The notes under the pieces are model-generated. The model worked only from the letters and a program-made list of their open reading frames with translations, was not told the origin of the DNA and searched no databases. A program made the translations under genes and the position numbers. Below, in pieces: positions 24,060-36,003 of a stretch of 64,000 nucleotides of DNA (the stretch's first letter is position 1; every line of letters starts with the position of its first letter). This DNA is from Avena insularis (taxonomy: Eukaryota > Streptophyta > Magnoliopsida > Poales > Poaceae), in contig CM042697.1 of NCBI GenBank assembly GCA_023614405.1, positions 190,463,189 to 190,527,188 of the forward strand. The letters run 5' to 3'.

Positions 24060-27006
24060 AAGGGGTTAGCATGGATCATGCTCGTGATTAAGGAGTACCC
24101 TGACGTGTTTCCGGAAGAGCTGCCAGGGATGCCACCTGACAGGGATGTGGAGTTTCTCATCGATCTGATGCCGGGAACAGGACCTATAGCAAAGAGACCA
24201 TATAAGATGGATGTGGATGAGTTGAAGGAATTAAAGAAACAGCTAAAGGAGCAGTTGGACAAGGGATTCATTCAGCCTAGTTCGTCGTCATGGGGTGCAC
24301 CTATTCTATTTGTGGAGAGGAAAGACAGCAGCAAGAGATTAGTGGTGGATTATCGCTCGCTGAATGAAGTGACCATCAAGAACAAATACCCCCTGCCGAA
24401 CATAAATGATTTGTTTGATCAACTGGAAGGAGCAAAGGTGTTTAGCAAAATTGATCTGCGATCGGGCAACTTCCAATTGAAGATCCGGGAGGAGGACATA
24501 CCAAAAACTGCTTTCACTACTAGGTATGGTTTATATGAGTATACAGTTATGTCTTTTGGACTAACGAATGCTCCGGCATATTTCATGGCCATGATGAACA
24601 AGGTATTCATGGAGTACTTGGACAAGTTCGTGGTGGTGTTTATTGATGACATACTGATATATTCCAAGGATGATGCTGAGCATGAGAAACATCTGCGACT
24701 GATTATGGAGAAGAGGAGCACAAAGTGTATGCCAAATTCAAGAAGTGTGAATTCTGGCTTAACATAGTTGATTTCTTGGACACGTGGTGTCGGAGAAGGA
24801 GTTGTTGTTGATCCAAGCAAAGTGACCGCCAGAATCGAGGGAAGCGCCCAAGAATGTGGGAGATATTCGGAGCTTTTTGGGACTTGCTGGATATTACAGG
24901 AGGTTCATTGAAAATTTCTCCAAGATTGCTAAGCCAATGACAGAACTTCTAAAGAAGGAGAGGAAGTTTGAATGGACGGATGCGTGTGAAGCCAGCTTTC
25001 AGGAACTGAAGCGTCGACTAGTGACCGCACCTGTTCTGTGTTTACCTGATCTTTAGAAGGATTTCCAAGTGTACTGTGATGCTTCTCGACAGGGACATGG
25101 GAGTGTGCTGATGCAAGATGGGAGAGTGGTGTCATATGCCTCGCAACAACTTAAACACCATGAGAGGAATTATCCCACGCATGACATGGAATTAGCATCG
25201 GTTGTGCACGCGCTCAAAGTATAGAGGCAGTACATAATGGGAAAACACTGTGATGTGTACACCGACCACAAGAGCCTGAAATACATATTTACACAGAAGG
25301 AACTGAACATGAGGCAAAGGAGATGGTTGGAACTTATCAAGGATTATGATATGAATCTGCAATACCACCCAGGAAAATCCAATGTAGTAGCAGATGCTCT
25401 GAGCCGGAAGGTCTATGCCAATGGATTGACTGTTGGGGAATTGCCCAAGGATTTGTGCCAGCAATTCAAGGACCTTAGACTGGAGGTAGTGTCAGAAGGA
25501 TATTTGGCAGCAATGTAAGTCCAACCAACGCTACAGGACAGGATCAGGAAGGCTCAAGTAGGAGACAAGGAGGTGGATGAAATAAAGGAAAAGATGAAGG
25601 AGGATCGAGCAAAAGAATTCCGCGAGGATGAGCAAGGAACCTTGTGGTATGGGGATCGTTTGTGCGTTCCCAATGATCCGGAGATAAGGAAGTTGATTCT
25701 GCAGGAAGCTCATGAATCGCCGTACTCCATACATCCAGGCAATACGAAGATGTATATGGATCTAAAGGACAGATTTTGGTGAAATAACATGAAGGGAGAC
25801 ATCGCCGAGCATATTGCCTTATGTGATGTATGTAGCCGAGTGAAGGCGGAACACCAGAAGCCAGCAGGACTGCTACAGCCATTGCCCATGCCGGATTGGA
25901 AGTGGGATAGAGTGGGAATGGATTTTATCACAGGATTGCCCAGGACCAGGTCGGGATATGACTCCATTTGGGTAGTGGTCGACCATTTGACCAAGGTAGC
26001 ACATTTCATACCGGTGAAGACGACCTACACGAGTGCAAAGTTAGCCAAGATTTATATGGACAAAATTGTGTGTCTACATGGAGTTCCTAAGAGCATTGTA
26101 TCTGATAGAGGCACCCAATTTACCTCACACTTTTGGCGCCAGCTGCACGAGTCATTGGGGATTAGGTTGGAGTTTAGCACAACATTCCACCCCCAGACTG
26201 ATGGACAGACCGAGAGGATAAATCAGATTTTGGAGGATATGCTGAGAGCTTGCGCTTTGGCTCATGATTCTAGTTGGGATGAGAATTTGCCGTATGCGGA
26301 GTTTTCCTACAACAACAGCTATCAAACTAGCATCAAGACATCGTTGTTCGATATGCTATATGGGAAAAGATGCCGGACACCATTGCTATGGGATGGAGTA
26401 GGAGAACGTCAGCTGTTTGGACCTGATTTGATCAAGGATGCTGAGGAGAAGGTTGCCTTGATTAGGGACAGGCTGAAGGTAGCACAATCAAGGCAGAAGA
26501 GCTACGCTGATGCCAAGCGCAAGGAAGTGGTGTATGAGATAGGCGATAGAGCATACCTCAGAGTGTCGCCACTGCGTGGAATTAAGAGATTTGGAATCAA
26601 GGGTAAGCTGGCACCTCAGTTTATTGGACCATATCGGGTCTTGGCACGCAAAGGAGAGGTTGCTTATCAGTTGGAGTTGCCAGAGGCTCTGTCCGCTGTC
26701 CACAATGTGTTCCACGTGTCCCAGTTGAAGAAGTGCCATCCGGAGATGGTGGATACACCATTGAGAGACACTGTGCCACTAGAGGAGGTTCAGCTTGAGA
26801 ATGACTTAACCTGTGAGGAGAAGCCGGTCAAGATACTAGAAACAGCGGAGAGGATTACCCATACCAAGACGATCAGGTTTTGCAAGGTACAATGGAGCCA
26901 CCACACCGAAGAGGAAGCCACTTGGGAGCGTGAGGATGACATCCGAGAGGACCACCCACACCTATTTGCTAGCCACGCCGAATCTCGGGGACGAGATTCA
27001 TCTTAA
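24060..27006 (+). pseudogene. Tekay-B pol: RT, RNase H, integrase, chromodomain
   Basis: RT covers about 24090-24770, with the intact catalytic motif F-I-D-D-I-L-I-Y near 24640. A frameshift near 24760 moves to a second frame that runs to the end. RNase H follows (YCDASRQG at about 25070; TDHKSLKY at about 25265; ADALSRK at about 25395). Integrase has the H-H-C-C finger around 25700-25840 and a D,D-35-E-type core (MDFITGLP at about 25918; SDRGTQF at about 26102). A chromodomain (about 26830-26970, with KVQWSHHTEEEATWE) marks it as a chromovirus; such domains are thought to steer integration to heterochromatin. In-frame stops at 25054, 25222, 25516 and 25780 kill it. The last integrase-chromodomain frame, 25789-27006, is 405 codons uninterrupted. 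Confidence 0.93.
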
Positions 27007-27018
27007 GGGGGTTAGTCT
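27004..27018 (+). other. Tekay-B polypurine tract
   Basis: TAAGGGGGTTAGTCT sits directly before the 3' LTR, overlapping the pol stop codon. Confidence 0.8.
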
Positions 27019-28793
27019 TGTCACATCCCAAATTTTAGATTTGGTACTGCATAACATTCATGGCATTGCATCATGATCATCCTTGCAAAATTTTAGTTTG
27101 AAAAGATTTTGGCAAAAAAAAACCACTTGCATTTGCATTTTGACACCTACACATGAACACTTGGTTTTACCATGATACTGTGAAAAACATTATATTTTGG
27201 ATGTATGGAAGGCACTGGTGCATAGAGGGTTCCGCCACGAACCCGTAGCACTTTGAATCGCCTCAATCGGAGCTTCGTAGCAAAAGATATGGCAAACTGA
27301 ATTTCAGCTTAATTCCTGGACAGTTCAGACAGTTCTGTCAAAATTCAGTTAAGCAATTAAATGCGAGAAAAGAATAAAAAAGGCGGCCATTACAGCCCAG
27401 CCACCAGCAGCTGGCAAGAAGCAGCAGCTTCTATCCTCCGCCGCCCATCCTCCAGCCACTGACAGTGTGGGCCCCACTGTCGTGTGCCAGGTCCGGACGC
27501 CGTCGCCGCCGATTTTCGCGCGGCCGTTTCCGCGAGGGACTCCACCCGAGCCGCCCCATAAACCCCCTAGCCGCGACATTTCCCCCCTCTCGAACCCTAG
27601 CTCGCCCCGAGCTCGCCGCCGCTGACATCGTCTACGCCCGCCGCCACCGCTGTAACGCCGCCACCCGCCGCCCTCTCTCCTCCTCAAGCTCCGCCGACCG
27701 ATCGACTCGTCCCTTCTTTTCCCCTCTGCAGACTCATGCCGAGAATTCCTCGCCGGAGCGCGACGCCGCCGCCCGCGCTCCAGCCGCCGATCGCCGTCGC
27801 CACCGACCGCCACGCCCGTCGCCGTCACGCCGACGAGCTCCGCCACGTCGCCCCGAGCATCATTCCACCAACTGCCGCCGTCGGAGTCGCCTGCCCTGCT
27901 GCCGACGTCGCCACTCGAGCCGCCACCGCCGACGTCGCCACCCGAGCCGCCACCGCCGCCTCACCCCGCCGGCGTCGGTGAGCTCCCTCGCGCGTCCCCC
28001 CTGTCCTCCGATCTGGATCAGATGGTCCAGATGGACCGTTGACCGGTCACGCTGACCGCTGACTGGTCACGCGCCACGTCAGCGCGGTCAGCCGAACTTT
28101 GACTGTGTATTTCTAATTTGATTTAAATTGGCAGAAAATAACTAAAACTTGTAAAATTCATATCTTTAGATCTACTGGGCCAAAAATTGCAAATAAAATA
28201 TTTATGGATTCAGTGTCACACGTAGAATATTGCTGTACAGTTGTTTTACACTTTTACAGCAAGGTTTTTTCCTGGTTAATTAAATGAATTAATTCCCTTT
28301 TTGGAGTATTAAATTCATAGAATAAGTTCTGTAACTCCAAAAATTGCAAATAAGATGTCCCTGGAATCAGTAGAATAAGGGGAATCTTACAGTGAGTTAA
28401 AAAGTTAGGCTTATAGTATTGGATTTTGCAGAATCTATTTAAAGGCTTACTGTTGTATTTTAATTACTCAGGGAATTATATAAATCCTTTTTGAGAAATT
28501 CCAACTGGTACTGATTCTATTATGAACTGAGAAATTTTCCAAGATTTTACAAACAATATGTTAGCAGTGGCTAATTATTTAGTTCTAGCTCTATTATTTG
28601 AGTAATATAAATTGCATGCCTTGTTTTCTTGCACTCAAAATAATTTCCATGCATGCATATAGTAGTTATACTGAATAAGATTATGTGATGCTACTGTAGC
28701 ATTATTCAACTAGTCATGCATGCATCTTGCATCGTCTTTGTTTGCATATGATTGTGGATGGTTTGTTTACATGATTGCAATTGTATCGTGTAG

Positions 28794-28853
28794 ATTGTGA
28801 CGAGTGCAACGTTTGCTCGTGTGTGGATTGTTCTTCCGACCGCTACAGCCAAG
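28794..28853 (+). other. Predicted LTR mini-exon 1 (Tekay-B right LTR)
   Basis: 60 nt, same borders as 19979-20038 (TGTAG acceptor, AAG|GCAAGT donor). A Phe codon of the left copy reads Ser here. The solo LTR inserted in the following predicted intron. Confidence 0.5.
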
Positions 28854-28895
28854 GCAAGTAGATGCTACTTTGTTCATGATGTTGTCCTACTATTT

Positions 28896-28900
28896 TCAAT
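28896..28900 (+). repeat. Target-site duplication TCAAT (left, solo LTR)
   Basis: TCAAT at 28896-28900 matches 32130-32134. The uninterrupted site is seen near 20082 in the left LTR. Confidence 0.95.
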
Positions 28901-29675
28901 TGTAACATCCCTAAAATCATGTTTCAAACTCATGCATATCATCCATGCATCCATGATCACATATAGAGTTCATTCCAAACAAATCAATTCAAAAACAGGA
29001 GCATATGAGCTCATTATTTTATGTGATCAGCATTTGAATCAAATGCTACTCTCTAATAAGAGATTGTTGTTCATGAAACCAAAGTTTGTTGTCTTATTTC
29101 TCTTAGGTTGTATTGCTAGATTACTAAGATTTAAACCAAAGTTTCAAAACAAATATGATTTGAAAACCAATTTCAAAACCTATTCAAACTAGTGCTATGC
29201 CACTGCTTATTTTATTTTATTCCAAGTGACCAAGCCAATTCAAAGTGACCACTTGGTTTTATGCTAGAAATGTGATTGTTGCACACTGCAAAAATCCTGA
29301 AAAGATTTGAATTCAAATAGGTTTTGGAATCATTTGAATTTGATTCCTGAAATTGAAAACAGAAAAAGAAAAGGAGAAAAGAATTGGAAAAGGGCCTGCG
29401 CCACCTATCTAGCCCAACAACGGATTCAACCCACTAAGCCCACCCGGGTTCCCTCTCTCTCTCACTCGCAGACGAACCCACCAGGTCACTGACCACACGA
29501 CCCCACCTCCTCTCTGTTTCACTCGCTGACTGGTGGACCTCGCCAGGTCATCCTCATCTTCCCCAAATCGCGCCCATGACCACGTCGCCGGCCGTTCCCT
29601 CCGCCATTCACTGCCGCATTGATTCCTCGCGTAATTGCCATTGATACCGCGCGTGATCCTCGCCCCCGCTCTGGC

Positions 29676-29682
29676 TATAATA
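29676..29682 (+). promoter_or_regulatory. LTR TATA box (solo LTR)
   Basis: TATAATA in GC-rich context (CTGGCTATAATACCACC), placed at the U3/R border before the GC-rich leader. Confidence 0.6.
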
Positions 29683-30846
29683 CCACCTCCCCCTCGCGGC
29701 CATTTCCACCAACAAAGCCAGACAGAAACGCCCCAGGCTGCCCGCAATCACCTTTGCACCGCCGCTGCACAGACGCACTCCGGCGACCAATCTCGGTGAG
29801 TACCGACCGCCCCCTGTCTCTGGTTCAAACCACCGTAACCATCATGTCCTTGCGCGTTCACTGATGCCCTCTGTTTGATTTCTCGTGACCCAGAGCGACG
29901 TCCTCGTCCACACCCGCGAACACCTGAGCCGCCGCTCGACTCCGACGTGCGATTCAGGTAAAACGAGACCGTCCCTTGCCTCCCCTTTGATACTGTCTTG
30001 ATCGCCAGGCCTTTGCGCACCTCCTAAACCATCTGGATCGTGCTAGGTCGACGCAGAACCTCGGCAACATCTTCGACAGCAAGCATCTGACGCCGCCAGC
30101 AACTCCGACGATCTCCCTCGGTCACTACAGCGCGCCCCTTGACCAGCCATCGCCACCTTGAGCATCAGCATCGCACGGCGAGCTTGGTAAGCCCCTTCCC
30201 CCTCTCCCGCGCGACCTAGAACGCCGGTAGCAGTTCTGACAGAGGCATCGCCACCTGTCGCCGCCGCCAGCGCCGCCACTGGATGGTCGAGTGCTGAGCG
30301 CCGTTAGATCTAGATCCTGCGGATACGGTAGAACCTAGACGAAGCGGTACGATTCAATCAGAGCCGCGTGATTAAGTTAGATCCAGCGGCTCAGGAGCAC
30401 GATCCTATGTGAACCGGTACGCAACAATCAGATTATGACGCATGGCTAGAGTTTAAGTTTAAAATCAGGATTTGAATCTATTAGTTGTTTGAAATTGTTT
30501 TAGCCATAACTTTTGATCCCCACGTTCAAATTTGACAAATTTTATATCAATGGAATCAGGAGAACAAGCCCTTTCTAAATATGCAATGTGTTTAATGTTT
30601 AGTTTCTATTAAAATGGTTTTATTTACAGAAACATGTGTAGGCCTATTTTGTGTATATAAATTATTTGAGAAATGTTTTAAGGTTTAAATAAATGTTGTT
30701 TGGCAAGTTTTGAACTTGTTTATGAACCAGTACTGTACACTTGTCTTGTTGAGTTTAGAAAATCATCACATATCATGTTGCATGCATCCATATATTTTTG
30801 GTTGTATTTATTTGTATGTGACTTTTTGCTATGATTCTATGTGTAG

Positions 30847-30906
30847 ATTTTGGTGCCAATAGTGATTGTGATTGTGAGGAGTGTAGCTACTCTCCAAACT
30901 ACCAAG
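30847..30906 (+). other. Predicted LTR mini-exon 1 (solo LTR)
   Basis: Exactly 60 nt between the acceptor TGTGTAG and the donor CAAG|GCAAGT. In the shared phase it encodes a Cys-rich peptide (C-x-C-x2-C-S-Y...Y-Q-G), alignable without gaps to the Tekay-B exon although the DNA has diverged. Confidence 0.5.
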
Positions 30907-31857
30907 GCAAGTGGTGCTTCATGATATTTTTGTACCTATGTTTTCTACTATGCATTAGATATATTTTGCTAAGTCTTGCATAGTTATATTTTTGCTAATA
31001 TGCTAAGTTGGGAAATCCTAGTAGTTGTAGAATTGCTAGAAATTTCTAAGTTAAGATGCTTATCTATACCATGCTTAGCCTAGATAGTAGAAACCAAGGG
31101 TGGTGGAATATTTATGCTATGATAAAAATATTTCTAAGTCTTTGGACTTGTGTTTTTCCTAATAAAACAACTAAGTGAATGAAACACCTGGGTGGAATGG
31201 AAGGAATGGTTTATGTTGAGTGGTTACACAAGGCCCATTTCTATGGTTTACCTTGTGTATCTCACTTGTGGAAAGCCACTCAGGAACAAAGAGATTTTAG
31301 AGGCCAGTGTTAAGAACCTTCTAGTGCAGCCACTTGGCAATATGGGCTCTGCCAGGATCATATAGGTTGTAATAACTTAGCCATTTGGACAGTTGGTGGT
31401 AGTGGCATGATAGGTTGGAGCGCGTCCATTTGGTCTAAGGGAAGGCTTCTGAAAGGTCATGTCTTGGTGAAAATCAAGGCTTGTGGGGAAAGTGCACAAC
31501 CTCTGTAGATGGAAGAATCTAAGTACTTAGCCATGTCCCTGGAAAAGGAAAACTTGAGCATCAAAGACATGGAAGCTATCAAGAATCTCCTCATCCCAAT
31601 TTCTAAGTAAAAACTTGTGGGTGAACAAGGGCGAAGGACCTCAATGTCTATTGGTGGTTCCTTGGGAAAAGTTTTGATAAAGAAAAACTTTGTGATTTCA
31701 ACTAATAGGCAAAACCTATTTTGAGCAAAGCAAGCCTAAGCTACACTTAGCCAAATTGCATATAGTATCTAGTCCCCCAAAAATTATACTAAGGTATCAC
31801 TTGCCAATACTATTCCAATGTATTGACCCACTGTGGCTGTAACTTGTGATGTTGCAG

Positions 31858-31877
31858 GTTACTCTGATGAGGATTAG
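31858..31877 (+). other. Predicted LTR mini-exon 2 (solo LTR)
   Basis: After GATGTTGCAG it reads, in phase with mini-exon 1, Q-G-Y-S-D-E-D-stop. Compare Q-G-Y-S-D-S-E-stop in Tekay-B. Confidence 0.5.
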
Positions 31878-32129
31878 GAGTCATGAGTCTACACTCAACA
31901 TGTTTGCCTGTGGCACATGAAGATGAAGACTTTTATCTATTTACTTATTTAAACTCTTGTATTAGGTCTGTGGCCATGGAGTTGTAAAGACTATGTTGTC
32001 TCTGGAATGACTGTAATAATGACCTTTGTTTCTGTGTACTTCATCTTAAACTGTGGATGCTAGCATTGATCCAGGGACTAGCATTGCAATCACAGGGATC
32101 CTTTTCCTTTATAAAGGAGGGATCTTACA

Positions 32130-32134
32130 TCAAT
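32130..32134 (+). repeat. Target-site duplication TCAAT (right, solo LTR)
   Basis: Matches 28896-28900. Confidence 0.95.
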
Positions 32135-33002
32135 GCATTGTCGTGTATTTTGTAGAAGCATGTGTAGGATATTACTATCGCTATGCTATGTCCTATTATG
32201 TGGTAGGGCTTTCCGGTAGATGAACCATCGTTGGTAGATGTGCTTAGCCATGCTATGATAAACGAGGGCTGGGTTACATCACTAAAAGTTGTTTCTAAAT
32301 ATGTTGGTTTGCGAAAACTAAAAACAACATAATCAATGAATCTCCTGGGTGTGATGGGATTGATAATTTTTGGTGGTATCATTGCGGAAAGGCACCCAGG
32401 TATCAAGAGAGAATGATTGGCTTCTTTATTTTGTAGCTTACGTGTACAACCATGTGCCAATAATGAAATGGGCGGTTGGTTGGACTCAGTAGGTTGTGGT
32501 AACTCGAACCCACGTATCCCGAGATGTAGAATTTTGGTAGGTTGGACCGGTGCGTGTCGGGTTTGGGGAGCTACTTACCGAACGGTCTCTTCTTGGACTT
32601 CTCCCTATCATGACCCAAAATGAGAGTGGTGGTACGAGCTGGGCTGGCCAAGTCACATGGGTAAAGTGTACTAACCCCTGCAGGGTGTATAATCTAATCG
32701 ATTAGCCGTGTCCCCGGTTATGGACATATGAGTTGTTTAATATTGATTCCATGACATGTTTCTCGCTCATTCTAATTTCATAATTACTTTAATGTTGATG
32801 GGTTAACTTAATTGGGATCTTTTCAAAGAAAATCAAAAACTGTTTGTGAAAGTAGGACAAAGGTATTTGCAAATGCAAGCTAGCCATAGCTCCACTTGCC
32901 AAATATGCATGTAGATGTTAGCACTATTGTCTCCTTTAATAGCTCTACTTGCCATACATTCCATGTATTGACCCTTCGGGGATGCTATGTTTCATGTTGC
33001 AG

Positions 33003-33022
33003 GATATTCCGATTCTGAGTAA
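33003..33022 (+). other. Predicted LTR mini-exon 2 (Tekay-B right LTR)
   Basis: Acceptor CATGTTGCAG; reads Q-G-Y-S-D-S-E-stop when joined to 28794-28853. Confidence 0.5.
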
Positions 33023-33295
33023 TCGATTTAGGCCACGGTACTCCACTCGACACTTGTTCACTTGTGGGCAATTTGAAGAATGGAGGATTTACTATATTTA
33101 TGTTTCTACTTGAGTTATTTGAGCTAGCCTTGAGCTAAGCTTTCATTGTAATAATGGTACTCTGGATCTTCGTTATTTATGATACACGGATATTTTGGTA
33201 TGTTATTCATCTTATTCTATTGTGGGCCAATGAACCTATCCAGGGATTGACATGTCACATAGAAGCTACGGTCTTTTCAGAACCGTAGTGTTACA

Positions 33296-33300
33296 CATAA
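33296..33300 (+). repeat. Target-site duplication CATAA (right, Tekay-B)
   Basis: Matches 18677-18681. Confidence 0.95.
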
Positions 33301-35990
33301 ATTCTTTATTTTCGTGTTACACTGATTTTGCACTTCATCTTGAAATTGTTTGAACTTTTTCAAATGTTTCACACTTCATCCTCATTAAGTAAATATTCAT
33401 ATATTCACTCAAATTTTTGGAGAAAGCATATGAAGTTGAAAATTCATCGCTCTTGACTACATATAATGGGCTTCATACATCTATATGCACAAGTTCCAAT
33501 AAGCTAGTCATTCGTTCCCTTTTGGCCTATGAACGGAGTTTTAATTATCTCTAGGAAAGTTTCACAAGTTTCATTTGATCAAAAATAAGAAGACTCCAAA
33601 ATTCCATCCATATGGAGTTTCTTCATGTTTTCTTTCCAATATAATTTAAACGGCGATGTCACTTCTTAAGTGATCTTTCAATCAATTGTCTTTCGACATT
33701 TTTAGAACTAGTTTTATGGATGTGATTTCTCCAACTAGACTTGTATATCATCCATCTTTCATGGAATATGGAATTTATTTGAACAACCCTTTTGTCCTCA
33801 TAATACCTGATAAAACAAATCTAGAAGGCATGCTTTGATATTAACGAGCAACACAACAACCCTTTATTTGTTCTCGATGAACATCATCACATATTCATTT
33901 GCTAGTTACTTAGGACATTGTAGTTCATGAATTGTGTTGTTTCGTATGACGATTCACACCAGCAAATTCAGTATCTAATACTTAAGAACCACATTGTTTA
34001 ACAATCAAAAAATATAGCCATAACATGTATATCTTCTATACACATAAGCTGAACAATTCTAGTCTTTTATCTTCTGCCAAATATTTCTTAGATTTCTCTT
34101 TCAGTATTTCTTCATCCTTTCAAAATAATCTATCAACATCAACAGTGGCTCCATACTTATGACACATAGTCCAAAACATGTATAGTTAAATAACAATGTC
34201 TTTGGACTTGCACTTTGAAGTAGATCACCATCATCAAATGTTTGGTGTTCTTTCAAATTCCATTCTTTAGTAATCTTTTAGTGTAGTAAACATTTTACAT
34301 ACATCAAATATTCATCCTTATCATGGAACTATTCATGATCAAGCTACTTAAGCTTATAACGATGAATTGTGAGTATAATGTTGCTCTCCAAAACCTTTTG
34401 GAGAATTAGGACGACTAGCGTCTCCAACCTTTTGAAAATTCTCATCAAATATGACAACATAAACTTTGCTATATTATACTCTATCATGTTGTAATCAAAA
34501 CATCATTTCAGATATCGCAATATCTTCCACATATTATGATCCTATATAACCTTGATATTAAAACAATCTTTTGAATATCAAGAATCATGGAGATAAACAT
34601 GATACTTATATACTAACACTGGAATTGTTACTCTTGATTTAATACCAATTATTAAACTTTACGGAGTAACCGGAACTTACTGGAAGTTTGCAATATGACT
34701 TTTAAACTTTAGATTAACACTTCAAAACAATACGATACCAGTTTGTAAAGTAACTAACCAGAGTTCTATAGTTCTATTATCTCAATTATAACTAAGCGCA
34801 AGGTGGTAAAGAGATGCCAATGACTACAACAACTATGCAAATTCACTTTGATTTAATTTATGATAAATAGTGTTCAACTTTTAATCATATTGCTGTTGAA
34901 CTCCCACTCAAAACAATATCCCTCACATTGTTTTAGTGATTACATGAACCAAATCCACTATAACAAGTCCGATCATCACGTGACATGATGTAGTTTCAAA
35001 GGCGAACAATCATCATGTTCATAATATCATCTATATGACTCATGCTTTACCTTTCGGTATTCTGTGTTCCGAGACCATGTCTGTACATGCTAGGCTCATC
35101 AAGATCAAACCTTAGCTTCCGCATGAGCAAATATGGCTTGCTCCCGTTGTATACACTCGCAGAATCTAACACACCTGATCATCACGTGGTGCTTCGAAAC
35201 AACGAGCTTTGGCAACGGTGACTACTAAGGACGCACACTCTATAAATTGATATTTTGTGAGAGGGGTCATCTTATAATGCTACCATCGCAATCTAAGCAA
35301 TACAAGATGCATAAAAGTATTAACATCACATGCATTTCATAATATGTGATATGATATGGCCTTTCTTCTTGTGCTTCCGATCTCCATCTTCAAGCACGAA
35401 CATGATCTCCATCATCACCGGCGTGGCGTCAAGGTCAATGGCTCCGCTCCATGGTTGTCGTCCACCAGCATCAACTATTACAACTACTTTGAATAATAGA
35501 CACGCAGGTCTTAACGAAATTAAAAGACAACCATAAGGCTCCTGTCGGTTGCCGACTTACAGTAAGGATCATTGAATACATCAGATATAATCACAATCAT
35601 GGCCATATCACATCACACCCCTGCAAAACAAAGTTAGACGCCTCTAATTTTCTTTGCATATTTTACGTGGTTTGGGGCTTTCTGTAAGTATTGTTCTAAC
35701 TTACGAACAAGAACCACAACATTGATGCATGAACTATCAAGTGCCCGTTGTAAATTGAATCTTCACTATGATGGGAGAGACAGACACCCACAAAGCCACT
35801 TATGCAATACAAGTTTCATGTCAAGCGTGGAGCAAGTCACATGAAAGATGTCATGTAAGGTTATCCCGGGCCCCTTTGTCCCACCATCCCTCAATATGCA
35901 AAGTACACAAGAAGCAATTGATAATAAAAGAACCACCGCCCACAATGACCATTGTGTTCTAATCGTGCAACATATCTACATATAGACACG
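33301..35990 (-). pseudogene. Copia integrase/gag region and 5' leader, heavily decayed
   Basis: On the minus strand 33410-33570 reads as a decayed GAG_pre-integrase/integrase junction: C-E-T-F-L, then K-T-P-F-I-G-Q-K-G-T-N-D and a degraded histidine/aspartate strand, matching the Copia pattern CESCLxGKMTKxPFxG. Beyond it (34.0-35.9 kb) I cannot read gag motifs with confidence; the part nearest the PBS (about 35.1-35.9 kb) looks like the untranslated leader. Numerous stops in every frame. Confidence 0.6.
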
Positions 35991-36002
35991 ACTCTGATAC
36001 CA
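35991..36002 (-). other. Copia primer-binding site
   Basis: Minus strand TGGTATCAGAGT, one base from the 5' LTR end. It has one mismatch to the tRNA-iMet complement. Confidence 0.85.
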
Positions 36003-36003
36003 A

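Larger units (their letters stand above)
28901..32129 (+). mobile_element. Solo LTR (3229 bp) of a third Tekay-like family
   Basis: It starts TGTAACATCCC, ends GGATCTTACA, is flanked by a perfect 5-bp TSD, and has no internal domain. This is the product of LTR-LTR recombination. It contains a U3, a TATA box near 29676, a GC-rich leader with several good splice-like sites (donors after 29793, 29958 and about 30185), and an AT-rich 3' half with the mini-exon pair shared with the other families. No ORF of gag-pol type. Orientation is inferred as plus from the TATA box, the mini-exons and the TGTAACATCC start. Confidence 0.9.
18682..33295 (+). mobile_element. Tekay-B: Tekay-type chromovirus with both LTRs
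   Basis: It is bounded by a perfect CATAA TSD inside the Copia element. LTRs start TGTCACATC and end GTGTTACA. The parts are: LTR 18682-21246, PBS, upstream ORF, gag, PR, RT, RNase H, INT and chromodomain (to 27006), PPT, LTR 27019-33295. The right LTR carries a 3.2 kb solo LTR. Without it the right LTR is about 3.04 kb against 2.57 kb on the left, because the left LTR lacks about 0.5 kb. LTR sequences outside that gap are very similar, so this insertion is clearly younger than the Copia. Catalytic motifs survive but several stops and frameshifts make it non-autonomous. Confidence 0.93.
27019..33295 (+). repeat. Tekay-B 3' LTR, interrupted by a solo LTR
   Basis: It starts TGTCACATCCC and ends GTAGTGTTACA. 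It is continuous with the left LTR except for the insertion 28901-32129 and the 0.5 kb segment that only this copy retains. A GC-rich leader region (27390-28010) has donor-like sites near 27653 and 27978 and acceptor-like sites at 27731 and 28793. No protein gene other than the predicted mini-exons. Confidence 0.92.
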
